From: Aquilaria yunnanensis | Lineage: Eukaryota; Streptophyta; Magnoliopsida; Malvales; Thymelaeaceae | DNA length: 64,000 nucleotides | NCBI GenBank assembly: GCA_039654915.1 | Contig: CM077600.1 | Location: 77,447,992 to 77,511,991 of the forward strand | Reading direction: 5' to 3' | Program-made: the position numbers and the translations under genes | Shown: positions 1 through 10,200 of the stretch, one piece after another | How the letters are laid out: the number at the start of each line of letters is the position of its first letter | Position numbering within the stretch: position 1 is the stretch's first letter | The notes under the pieces: generated by a model | Seen by the model: the letters and a program-made list of their open reading frames with translations, nothing else | Database searches by the model: none | What the model was told of the DNA's origin: nothing

Positions 1-10
1 ATGATATGTA

Positions 11-1386
11 TGTTGGGTTTCGGGAGCAAAACAGCGCAGCGGAATTTAACCGAAACCCTCCAAGATCCAAGTGAAACGGGGTAAACCGGGTGTTCAAAAA
101 TTTTCATACCTAATTTTCGGTTGAGATCTCTCACTCAACTGTAGAGTCAAATCACAAAACCCGAACAGTTGACGTGTTCAGGCTCTCTATGGTATCCACA
201 CGAGCCTCTCGGGATCACCACACTTCCACCACGTCCAGGCAGATGCATTTCTCTTGAGCTCTCTATGGCTGTCCTTTTAGGAGGCTAGGGCAAGGAGACC
301 TACGAATTTCTCACTTAAAAGTTGTATTTACAGTGAGACTCAACTTCCAGGCCTAATGGGTTTCAAAGCCCTAATCCAATTAGGATTTAATTTTGGGCTT
401 AATAATGGCTCAACTCTTGGGCCCATTATTAATACGAAATTAAAGTGAAACCATAACCCAAATAATTAGCCCATGCACTCTAATGATCCAAATAACTCTA
501 TGTGTGTGACCCAATAGGCTTTTACCACGTTGGCAATGATCATAAATCACATTTATGATCATAAGCAATGAGTGGTGTCTAGGAACACATCATTGCTACC
601 CAAGTGACAAGATTGTCGATGATTCGACTAAACCTTTATAATCATCACGGATATATGCCATTGTCCCTTTGTCCAAGGTATCAACACTATGCACGAGACA
701 TGGAATGTGTCACTCTCATATAGCCCAATCTTTGGTTTCTTGATTACCGAGTAGACTAACTTAAACTGATGACATTGATATCGTATATCAACTCATCCGA
801 GCATGGCCATGCATTTTCTAAGTCTCACTCTATCAAGGGGCCCGAAGATATCACTCCCGTTACATAGGAGGGACAAATCTCATCATGATCATACAAATCC
901 CTCCGCATGATATGTGACATACCCAATGACCTCCTTCAAGTTCACTCAGTTACGAGCAACAAAGCAAAGTATCAAAGTATGTGCCTCACATGTAGGGAAC
1001 CTTGATGATCTTAGGTCGAAGGACTACATATACCATGATCACTATGAGAATCACTTATGACACTCATATAATGATCCATGAAGTGTTCTCATGGTGGGTC
1101 GGTCCAGTACACAAGTTCTCCAACTTGTACCCATATGTAGACAACATATCACATATTAGTCTCCACATATGCTAGTCGTTATGTATTATTGTAACCCGCT
1201 CCATAATAATACTAGACCAGGGACGTTTAAGAATATAACTATTCTAGGGTTATAATTATCTTTATTACTTTACGCAGAAACAAAATAACAAACATAATTG
1301 CTAGATTAATGCCTTAATAAAATCTCATGACTCAATGTGCAAAAATACAATCATCTCATGATTGGCTTTTGGGCACAACACTAACA
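11..1386 (-). mobile_element. Solo LTR of Ty1/copia family (L0), reverse orientation
   Basis: The stretch is the reverse complement of the copia LTR at 2045-3458: read on the minus strand it starts TGTTAGTGTTGTGCCC and ends CCCGAAACCCAACA. It is flanked by the perfect 5-bp duplication ATGTA (6-10 and 1387-1391). It has no internal region, so it is a solo LTR left by recombination between the LTRs of an inserted element. It sits inside the RNase H coding region of another element of the same family. Its TATA box (324-331) reads TGTAAATA where the other copies have TATAAATA. Confidence 0.93.
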
Positions 1387-1387
1387 A

Positions 1388-2050
1388 TGTACTCGTCCCG
1401 ATGTCTCATACGCTTTGAGCATGACGAGTAGGTACCAATCGAACCCCGGTGAGAGTCACTGGACAGCTGTTAAGAACATCCTTAAGTACTTACGAAGGAC
1501 TAAGGATGCATTCTTGGTCTTTGGAGGTGAAGATGAGCTTGTTGTAAGGGGTTACACCGATGCAAGCTTCCAGTCTGATAAGGAAGATTTTAGATCGCAA
1601 TATAGTTATGTGTTTTCTATTGGTGATGGTGCTGTCAATTGGAAGAGTTCAAAGCAAGAGACAGTAGCTAACTCTACAAAAGAATCTGAGTACATTGCCG
1701 CCTCTGATGCTGCGAAGGAGGCAGTTTGGATCAAGAAGTTCATCACTGAACTTGGAGTGGTTCCAAGCATTACCGACCCGATAGAGCTCTATTGTGACAA
1801 CAATGGAGCAATCGCACAGGCTAAGGAACCTCGATCTCACCGGTGATCCAAACACATACTCCGACACTATCATCTCATCAGGGAGATCATCGAGAGGGGT
1901 GATGTAAGGATATGCAGGACTTCGACAGACAGCAACATTGCTGATCCACTAACAAAGGCCCTTATGCAGCAGAAGCATGATAGCCATTCTAGGTCCATCG
2001 GTATTAGATACATGGATGATTGGCTTTTAGTGAAATTGGGAGATTGTTAG
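1388..2050 (+). pseudogene. Copia polyprotein, C-terminal RNase H part (broken)
   Basis: This is the end of a Ty1/copia pol polyprotein. It opens with the conserved CTRPDVSYAL segment directly after the inserted solo LTR; the codons upstream of that LTR (1-10) are in the same frame. RNase H follows: the first catalytic Asp in GYTDASF, the Glu in STKESEYIAASDAAKEAVW, and the next Asp in LYCDNNGAI. An in-frame TGA at 1844-1846, where the family has Arg (a CGA to TGA change), breaks the frame. Coding resumes in the same frame with REIIERGDVRI and ADPLTKAL, and the natural TAG stop (2048-2050) lies inside the LTR. Protein style and LTR length suggest the Tork/Angela group, which is an inference. 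Gag, protease, integrase and RT lie left of the window. Confidence 0.93.
2033..2044 (+). other. Polypurine tract of copia element
   Basis: A purine-rich run ending GGGAGAT directly precedes the TGTTAGTG start of the LTR. This is the expected plus-strand primer position and fixes the element's orientation. Confidence 0.75.
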
Positions 2051-3458
2051 TGTTGTGCCCAAAAGCCAATCATGAGATGATTATATTTTTTGCACATTGA
2101 GTCATGATATTTTATTAAGGCATTAATCCAGCAATTCTGTTTGTTGTTTTGTTTCTGCGTAACGTAATAAACATAATTGTAACCCTAGAATAATGATATT
2201 CTTAAACATCCCTGGTCTAGTATTATTATGGAGCGGGTTGCAATAATACATAACGACTAGCATATGTGGAGACTAATATGAGATATGTAGTCTACATATG
2301 GGTACAAGTTGGAGAACTTGTGTACTGGATCGACCCACCATGAGAACACTACATGGATCATTATATAAGTGTCATAAGTGATTCTCATAGTGATCATGGT
2401 ATATGTAGTCCTTCGACCTAAGATCATCAAGGTTCCCTACATGTGAGTCACATACTTTGATACTTTCCTTTTTTGCTCGTAAAGGAGTGGACTTGAAGGA
2501 GGTCATTGGGTATGTCACATATCATGCATAGGTATTTGTATGATCAAGATGGGATTTGTCCCTCCTATGTAACAGGAGTGATATCTTCGGGCCCCTTGAT
2601 AGAGTGAGACTTAGAAAATGCATGGCCACTCTTGGATGAGTTGATATACGATATCAGTGTCATCAGTTTAAGTTAGTCTACTTGGTAATCAAGAAACCAA
2701 AGATTGGGCTATATGAGAGTGACACATTCCATGTCTTGTTCTTAGTCTTGATATCTTGGACAAAGGGACAATGGCATATACCCGTGATGATCATAAAGGT
2801 TTAGTCGAATCATCGACAATCTTGTCACTTGGGTAGTAATGATGTGTTGCTAGACACCGCTCATTGCTTATGATCATAAATGTGATTTATGATCATTGCC
2901 AACGTGATAAGAGCCTATTGGGTCACACACATAGAGCTATTTGGATCATTAGAGTGCATGGGCTAATTATTTGGGTTCTGGTTTCACTTTAATTTCGTAT
3001 TAATAACTGGCCCAATAGTTGAGCCATTATTAAGACCGAAATTAAATCCAAATTGGATTAGGGCTTTGAAACCCATTAGGCCTGGAAGTTGAGTCTCACT
3101 ATAAATACAACTCCTAGTGAGAAATTTGCAGGTCTCCTTGCCCTAGCCTCCCAAAAGGACAGCCGCACTCTTCTCTTGCAATTCCTTGGAGGATGCAAGC
3201 TAGCACTGCGACGCAAGAGAAACACATCTGTCGGGACGTGGTGGAAGCGTGGTGATCCCGAGAGGCTCATGTGGATACCATAGAGAGCCTGAACATGTCA
3301 ACTGTTCAGGTTTTGTGATTCAACTCTACAGTTGAGTGAGAGATCTCAACCGAAAATTAGGTATTAAAGTTTCTGAACACCTGGTTTACCCTTTTCAGTT
3401 GGATCCTGGAGGGTTTCGGTTAAATTTCGCTGCGCTGTTTGGCTCCCGAAACCCATCA
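2045..3458 (+). mobile_element. 3' LTR of Ty1/copia element (L1)
   Basis: A 1414-bp LTR bounded by TGTTAGTG and ACCCATCA. It follows the copia RNase H end and polypurine tract, so it is the 3' LTR of an element whose 5' half is outside the window. The next bases, GAGCT (3459-3463), should be its target duplication in the gypsy LTR to the right. Copies L0, L2 and L3 in this window are the same family. Confidence 0.93.
3100..3107 (+). promoter_or_regulatory. TATA box in copia LTR L1
   Basis: TATAAATA lies about 360 bp before the LTR end. The same octamer occurs at the matching place in L2 (13022-13029) and L3 (42899-42906), so it is the likely element promoter. Confidence 0.65.
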
Positions 3459-5019
3459 GAGCTTGATGAACCAAGCTTAGTGAAGGGAGTACATTTATTG
3501 AAGCTTTTGTGACCTTGTGTGAAGTGCACAATGATGGCAGTAAAATGAGGTTTTCTAGAGGCCAAAGTTAGTACTAACTAGTGTTAAAATCCTCCTAAGA
3601 CCAAGCATTAGCTTGAGGAGGGCTACCATAGTGATTTGTTAATGTTTATTATGTGTCTTATGGACTAATCTATGGCTATTGTTGCTGCCGCATTTCATGT
3701 GTTTGTTGGTTGTGAATGGCTGCTGCATTTGGTTGCTATATGTTGTATATATGCATTGTGTTTTTTTCTTGTTTTAGTGTCTTTGGATGCAGGTTTTAAT
3801 GATGTTTATAGTGCCTATTGAATCCAAGTGCTACCCTTACTAATTTTCTCAATGAAACTTACTCCCCTTAATTCTGTCATTTCAAGTTCAACAGAAAGAT
3901 CACATTCAAACTAAAATTTGTGGTTTGCATTTTGATCTAAAATTTTAGGTACGTGAACTTCTATATGTCTAGTTATGATCTGGAAGGTTTGGTGATTTTA
4001 GGAGCACATTTGGTATTTTTAATGGTGGTACTGATTGTGTTGTGCAGCAGCTGTCCAGCATCTTATTTCTGAAGTCCATTGCATCTCAGGTACTTCCGTA
4101 ACTTAGGATGTGTTTCTAGCTTAGTTAAGATCATTTTCTATTGCATGTATGCATGTACATGTAGTGTATGTAAAATGAGACAAGTATGTGAACATTTGGG
4201 TAATGTTTTGGCTATGTAAGTGATGTGGTGCAAAGCTTCCTAAGTGTGAATGGTAGGCTGCTTACTTGTAAATTCGGTTTTGGCCATATAAAGTTTTTAA
4301 ATGCAAGAGCATGTAATTCCTATGTATATTGGACATGTATGGTGTAGCCTTGGAAGGCTTTCCCCTTCTGAATGAAGTGTTTGCACACTTATGAAATTTT
4401 GTATGGGCAAAATGGTCATAAAGTAACTAGAATTTTGATCGGCACTTAAAGTTCTACATCTCCCTGTTTAGAAGGAATCTTGGTATAAAATTTTTGAACA
4501 CACCTAGAAACGATCTAGAGGTTGAACTGGGAGTTGGAATTTCTAAATTTGGAGCCCTGTAGCCAAAGATATGACGTTGCAAAGTTGGCTAAGTTACTGT
4601 TCATTTGGTCAGAATTTTGTACCCAACTTAAAAAATCTATAACTTGGTTTGCTTTAAGTCTCTACTTGATAATGGAGCAAAGAAAATAGGGGGTGCATGT
4701 CTAGAATGATACATTTTATTAGTGGAAGTTACAGGTGTAGTGGCTGGTCATTAGAACTTAACAAAATTGCCTAATGTATGGTAGCCAAGATTAAGACTTG
4801 TGCTAGTGTTTTCCTTCTTTGCTACCATGGTGTGCACAAAATGTGAATATGTGTGTGATGGTTGGAGCAATATGCATGTGTTTACATAGTGGCCAAGAGG
4901 GCCACTTGGATATACACATCAAGGGTAGTGTTTTGATGGCCTACAGAACATTACCAATCCTGGGAGTCTAAATGCGCAATTTTGGCACCATAATTGGACT
5001 ACCCCTGGAGTGGGTAACA
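3459..5019 (+). mobile_element. Gypsy LTR A, right-hand part
   Basis: This matches the middle and end of the 2.45-kb LTR of element F (compare 33664-35222), from the GATGAACCAAGCTTAGTG region to the terminal GGGTAACA. Its left part was displaced by the copia insertion and lies outside the window. No primer site follows, so it is a solo LTR or a 3' LTR. It sits inside LTR B; AAAGG at 5020-5024 would be its right target duplication, and the left copy is off-window. Confidence 0.85.
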
Positions 5020-7026
5020 AAAGGGCATGATCAACACCTCCTTAGAAGTGTTCTAAGTTAGTAAGTTGGGCCCCAAGAAAAGCCTTAAGGATTGCTTGTT
5101 TGTCAAGCAACCTATGGACTTTTTTGTAAGATTTTTGAAATTCGAGTACTCAATTGCAAAACTTTCACAAAATAGATTTGGAGAGTTATGGGAAGGATAT
5201 GAATGGTATGCAAGTGCTATTGGATGACCAAATTGCTTATAGAAGACAAGTATGGACAAAGGAAAACACAAAAAGGCTTTAAGGACTTAAGTGTCCTATT
5301 GTGTGCCTTTGGTTGTCCATGCTTATGACTTAGGTCAAATGGAAGTTTTGTTAAGTTATCCCATAGAAGGAGGGGCTGCTATGGCATCAAATAAGGAAGT
5401 CAATTATGGGCCAAGAGATTAATGTAAAGAAACCATGGTCTTGTAGCAAGGAAATGACATAAAGCTTGGTTAGGCTTGTTAAGTGTGTTTACCACACTTA
5501 AGGCCATATAAGTGTCAATTCTTGTCCTTATCTTCCAAATTTCGGCCTCCACTAGAAAAAATGAAGCTAGCCCTCTCCTACACACTTCCTCCGTAGCCAC
5601 CATACCTTCAAACTCTAAACTACTTGCAATTAAAGTCAAAGAAGCACAATTGGAAGCTATTTGGTGCTATTGCTTGAGTGCACCTAGGATAAAGCTCCAA
5701 TTTCAGCATACCCATCAAGGTAAGGGTTGTCTTGCTCTCATAGGTTATTTTCTATATTTTCGATCAACCATGGACCTAGGGCTAAGCTTGGAAGAGAGTC
5801 ATGAGCTTGATAAACCAAGCTTAGTGCGGTGAGTGCACCTATTGAAGGTTTTATGACCTAGTGTGATGTGCACAGTGATGGCAGCGAATTGAGGGGTTTC
5901 TAGAGCCCAAAGTTAGTACTAACTAGTGTTAAAATCCCCATAAGACCAAGCATTAGCTTGAGGAGGGCTTCTATAATGATTTGCTTATGTTTATTATGTG
6001 TTTTATGGACTAACCTCTGGAATATGTTGCTTCCGCATTTCATGTGTTTGTTGGTTGTGAATGGCTGCTGCATTTGGTTGCTATATCTTGAATCTATGCA
6101 TTGTGGTTTTTTTATTTTAGTGTCTTTGGGTGCAAGTTTTAATGATGGTTACATTGTGTATTGAATCAAAGTGCTACCCCTACTAAGTTTCTCAATGAAA
6201 CTTACTCCTGTCAATTATGTCATTTCGGGTCCAGCTGAAAGATCACCTTCAAATTAACCCTTTTTGTTTGAGTTTTACCTTGAATTTTAGGTACTTGAAC
6301 TTCCATATGTCTACTTGTGATCTGGAAATTTTGGTGATTTTAGGTGTACATTTGGTATTTTTAGTGATGGTACTTATTGTGTTGTGCAGCATCTGTCCAG
6401 TAGACTGTTTTGGAGTCCATTGTGTCTCAGGCACTCGTATAACCTAGGGTGCCTATTGAGCTGAGCTAAGACCATTTTGTAGTGTATGTATCCATGTACA
6501 TGTATTGTATGTAAAATGAGAGAAGTATGTGATCATTTGAGTAATTTTTTGGCTATGTAAGTGATGTGGTGCAAAGCTGCCTAAGTGTGAATGATGAGCT
6601 GCTTACTTGTAAATTCTGTTTTAGCGACATATGGTTGTTAAATTCAAGGGAATGTATTTCCTATGTGTAATGGACATATATGGGTTAGCCTTGGAGGGTT
6701 TTCCCCTTGTGAATGAAGTGTTTGCACACTTATGAAATTTTGTATGGGCAAAATGGTCATAAAGTGACCAGAATTTTGACTTTGTACTTAAAGTTATATA
6801 TGTCCCTATGTATAAAGAATCTTGGTATGAAATTTTGACCACACCTAGAGAACATCTAGAGGTTGAATAGGGAATTATAATTTCTGAATTTGGAGCCCAG
6901 TAGCCAAAGATATGATGTTGCAATGTTGGCTACGTAACTGTTCATTTGGTCATAATTTTGTAACCAACTTCAAACATCCATAACTTGGTCCATAGGTGGG
7001 CTATTGATGTAAAAAAAAATTCCTTG
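5020..7026 (+). mobile_element. Gypsy LTR B, segment 1 of 3
   Basis: LTR sequence of the same gypsy group as F, beginning about 105 bp into the LTR because LTR A interrupts it. It runs to the CCTTG at 7022-7026 that was duplicated when element C inserted. It continues at 14571-14889 and 23783-23844. Short open frames here are not conserved between copies and are not genes. Confidence 0.85.
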
Positions 7027-7858
7027 TGATAGCCAAAAGGCTACTAACCCTTTTAAAATTCCCAAAGTGAAGCACCACCCTTGGGAAACATGAGTGACCA
7101 GCCTCAGTAAAGAGAGTGCCCTCAACATCCTCAAGAAGAACACCGCCTTATAACCGAGGGGCCATGACGATAGAAATCTCCAAGATATGATCACCTAGGT
7201 AAATGATTAGGCTGATCTCAGAAAGGGCATGTACAACCTCCCTCGGATGGTTGAGCCCACCAACTTCGGGAGTGTATATCCCCATCCTCGGCAAGGGAGA
7301 ACGTCTCCCAAAGGTGCCCCATTCTACCGAAGGACCTCTCCTAACAACACTCGGTGGTAATGTCGGTCTGAAGGAAACCTCCTGCCCCAAAGGAGTCTCA
7401 CACTTTGAAGGGGTCTAGCTTCCCGAAGAGGTCTTATGGAGACACGACAAAAATGGTTAAGAAGCCTCTAACACAGAGACCTCGCACACCCCCTTGACCC
7501 TTGGCCAGAATGGCCGACGGGCAACTGGAGATGTCTATTTTTGAAGGTACAGACCACATCCAAGCACACATGTGTCATGATCTGAGTAGGCTATGTCAAT
7601 TGGACTCCTCCTTACGCCCTCCTATAAATTCTTGGGAATGCCCCTGGTAAAAGGACAGAGAACTCTCTCTACTCTTTACTCTCCACTATTTGCTCCTTAC
7701 TTCCCCAAATACTGACTTGGGTGTCGGAGGCTCCTGCCCCTGAAACACGTTCCGGGGAACTCCTAACCCATGCTCTGCTGAGTGTTTCAGGCACCCTCAT
7801 ACTGGAAGTCTCTCCTTCAGGTCAACATGTCATACAACGATGATGCCGATGGGCATCA
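7027..7858 (+). repeat. 5' LTR of element C
   Basis: An 832-bp LTR, TGATAGCC to GGGCATCA. A TATA-like TATAAAT at 7623-7629 is followed by a pyrimidine-rich CTCTACTCTTTACTCTCC stretch, a plausible element promoter and start region. The related LTR of C' has TATATAT at the matching place (43826). Confidence 0.85.
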
Positions 7859-7874
7859 TTTGGTGCCATCTGCC
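7859..7874 (+). other. Candidate primer binding site of element C
   Basis: TTTGGTGCCATCTGCC starts at the LTR end and has the TGG expected to pair with a tRNA CCA end. I could not assign the tRNA. These bases also encode, on the other strand, the last residues of the antisense gene. Confidence 0.45.
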
Positions 7875-8253
7875 TCGTACTCACTGACCTCAAGGGCCTC
7901 GACAGGAACATGCGTGCCTTTCCTCTTTCGCCGCTCCTCAAGCTCCTCGGCCGAAAGTCCCCCAACTGAGGTCCCCAAGACCTCCGTCGTGGTATTAGGA
8001 CTTAAGGGAGTTGAATAGATGGCCGGCTTTGAAGGGTGGTTGGCACGAACAGAAGTTTGATCCTGCACCTCCACATCGCCTTCGGGCGAGGGAGGAAGGG
8101 AGTCCTCCTTCACTTTCTTAGACTTCGGGGCCGAAGATTGTCCTCCAAGCGCCTTCTTGTTCTTCAGCAATGACCTCTTTCTCTGCTGCTCCCCCTTCTC
8201 AGCCTGACCGAGGAAGAGAGACTTGTAGAATGCAACGGACTTATTTGCCATCT

Positions 8254-8321
8254 CTGCCAAAAGAAGAACATCAGTGTAAGTACGGATTGAGATATATGAA
8301 AAAATCTGGAAAAACACTTAC
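8254..8321 (-). other. Predicted spliceosomal intron in antisense gene
   Basis: On the minus strand the donor is GTAAGTG and the acceptor TTCTTCTTTTGGCAG, a strong plant consensus with a pyrimidine-rich end. The intron is 68 bp and AT-rich. Splicing leaves one base of a codon on the left exon and two on the right, joining the LEE frame to MANKSVAFYK without a stop. The sense-strand element would not recognise these sites. Confidence 0.75.
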
Positions 8322-9167
8322 TCTCTTCAAGATCCGGATACGTGAGTTCTCCCTGAGTGAGCATTACCAGCCATGCCTTCTTCCCATCAAAAGGAGGCTT
8401 CGGCATGTTCAGGTCAGTAATGTGTTCCTTGATCACCCCCAGCTCTTGAAAAACCTCTTCGGTCATGAGATTCCATCTAATAGGAAAGGGGTGTAAGGAG
8501 CGCATAGGAACCTCGGGATCCCAAGCCGCGACAGCCCGAATATGGCTGTCAAACTCCTCAAATTGGGCTTCTAACTCTAAGGTTAACAGCTTCCTGGGAT
8601 CAACTAAATCAATGTCCAAAGTACCCAAAGCCCATTTGGTCGACACAAGCTTCCATTGTTCATCGACCTTCAGAAAGGAGAACTTATTTTGCCACCCTCG
8701 CCAGCTGTCCTTCGTCCCAAAGCTGAACGTGTACTTCCTGCTCCCAGATCCCCGAGGAAGCAAGAAGTAGAACCGACCCATTCGGGACGGGGTGGAGTTT
8801 GTAATATTGCATGAAGAAAATGAAGTGGGGTTCTATCTTGAAGACCCCATACATGCAAAGAAAGGTGTTGAAATAAGAATAGGAGTTCAGAGGAAGTTGG
8901 TTCATGGAAATGGCAAAAGTCACAAACCATCTTCGGTGGAGGATACCAAAGTTTGGCCTTTAGCTAGGCCTGAAAGACAGTAACCTCATCCAAATAAGGC
9001 ATATAACTAGGCATACCTAGACTAGGTAGCCTAGTGACAGCATAAGAAGGAAGGAAGAATTTGGCCTACCACTTCTGAACTTTCTCCAAAGTGGCACAGC
9101 TTGGATGAGAGTTGAGGGGAAGCCAGGTGTCAGGAATGGGATAGCCGTTAGCTTGGGAAGCAGACAT

Positions 9168-9901
9168 GTTCAGAAAGAAAAGTCTAACCTCGGGAAGGTG
9201 AAGGCAAAAGAATCGGGAAGACACAAAAAATATTGAAGAATGACTTCGAAAAAGAAACCCACCTAGCTTGGAACAAGGTATGAACTTTGGAAGACCACCA
9301 CAAGTGTCGCCAGAAATCGCTCCGCCGCTAGCACCGCCACCGAACAAAGAAAGAGACAAGAATAAACTCGAGAGCAAAAGGAGAGAAGTGTGAAAAAATT
9401 GAGGAGGAAGGGTTTATATAGACCAAAGGAGGCAGGCGAAGCGTCACCATAATGATCCCTCGAAGGTGAAGAGATGCAACTGACGTGACTATTTGCCAGT
9501 CACCGGGTGACACGTGTCACCAGATGCGGGAAATGAAGGAATGCCTCCTGACAGCTAGTAGACCTATGGAAGCTTAGCCCGAAATGACGCGTCTATCTGA
9601 TCAAGAAGATGTGACGACTCAATAAGGCAGCAAAAATTAGAAGGGGAATATGCACTTCATCTCGAAGTAACAACTTCCAGAAAATTAAAAGCTCGGTCAA
9701 AAATGAGGAAGTACCGCTTAAATGATGATAGGACTACCTCGGCTTGAAGAGTCAACATGAACCAAAGAAGCGCCCTCTCACCGAAGAAGGTAGCCTCGGT
9801 CAAAAATTCAGCTAATACTTGCTGGGATGACTATCACCTACCGCAAAGAATTTCATGAAACACTTGCAAAAGCTCAAGTGCCAAAGATACAACTTCAATT
9901 T
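9168..9901. other. Noncoding region between antisense gene and 3' LTR of C
   Basis: This holds the leader and promoter of the antisense gene plus about 480 bp with no long conserved frame. I see no sense-strand coding sequence. Confidence 0.6.
9413..9420 (-). promoter_or_regulatory. TATA box for the antisense gene of C
   Basis: On the minus strand this reads TATATAAA, 246 bp before the ATG at 9167. A pyrimidine-rich leader follows. C' has TATATATA at 31578-31585, 295 bp before its own ATG, so the arrangement is conserved while much of the surrounding sequence has diverged. Confidence 0.6.
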
Positions 9902-9915
9902 TCCAAGGGGGTATG
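9902..9915 (+). other. Polypurine tract of element C
   Basis: CCAAGGGGG followed by TATG stands directly before the TGATAGCC of the right LTR. It shows that C runs in plus orientation, opposite to the gene it carries. Confidence 0.6.
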
Positions 9916-10200
9916 TGATAGCCAAAGGGCTATTAACCCTTTTAAAATTCCCAAAGTGAAGCACCACCCTTAGGAAACATGAGTGACCAACCTCAGTAAA
10001 GAGGGTGCCCTCACCATCCTCGGGAAGAACACCGCCTTATAACCGAGGGGCCATGACACCCGAAATCTCCAAGATCTGATCACCTAGGCGAAGACCACAT
10101 TTGGTTAAGACCTAGCCTCGACCTCAACTACCTTTGGTAATTGATTGGACCGACCTTGAAAAGGGCATCTACAACAACCCTCAGATGGTCGAGCCCACCA

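Larger units (their letters stand above)
7856..9167 (-). pseudogene. Antisense gene of element C, PF04195-like ('putative gypsy type transposon')
   Basis: Read on the minus strand, opposite to the element. The likely ATG is at 9167-9165, giving an MSASQANGYP start. Blocks in order: SCATLEKVQKW; LGMPSYMPYLDEVTVFQ; NQLPLNS with KIEPHF; RFYFLLPRGSG with FSFGTKDSWRGW; PFPIRWNLMTEEVFQ; then a basic C-tail (KSKKVKE, EERRKRKG) ending at TGA 7856-7858. The PHF and FSF..KD.W..W pattern resembles plant proteins in PF04195, whose biochemical role is unknown to me. A 68-bp intron (8254-8321) joins the last two frames exactly. A TATA box lies 246 bp upstream of the ATG. It is broken by TAG at 9066-9068, a second TAG further on, and frame changes near 8925 and 8780. 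C' carries a homologous copy at 30534-31283. The family assignment is from memory of its pattern, not a search. Confidence 0.72.

Noticed and set aside
3076..3283. Overlapping 64-codon frames on both strands at 3076-3283
   Set aside because: They lie in the copia LTR around its transcription start and are not kept open in L0, L2 or L3.
11..3458. Inverted 1.4-kb repeats as a DNA transposon with long terminal inverted repeats, or a copia autointegration product
   Set aside because: The left arm alone is flanked by an exact 5-bp duplication (6-10 and 1387-1391) and the coding frame continues on both sides of it, so it is a separate solo LTR insertion.
8170..8770. Plus-strand open frames at 8170-8496 and 8465-8770
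   Set aside because: They are complements of the antisense gene, whose minus-strand blocks are conserved in C'; the plus frames are not.
9066..9377. Signal-peptide-like start (MLSSLFLSLSLF) for the antisense protein of C
   Set aside because: C' conserves position and context only for the downstream ATG at 9167; the hydrophobic part lies in the pyrimidine-rich leader.
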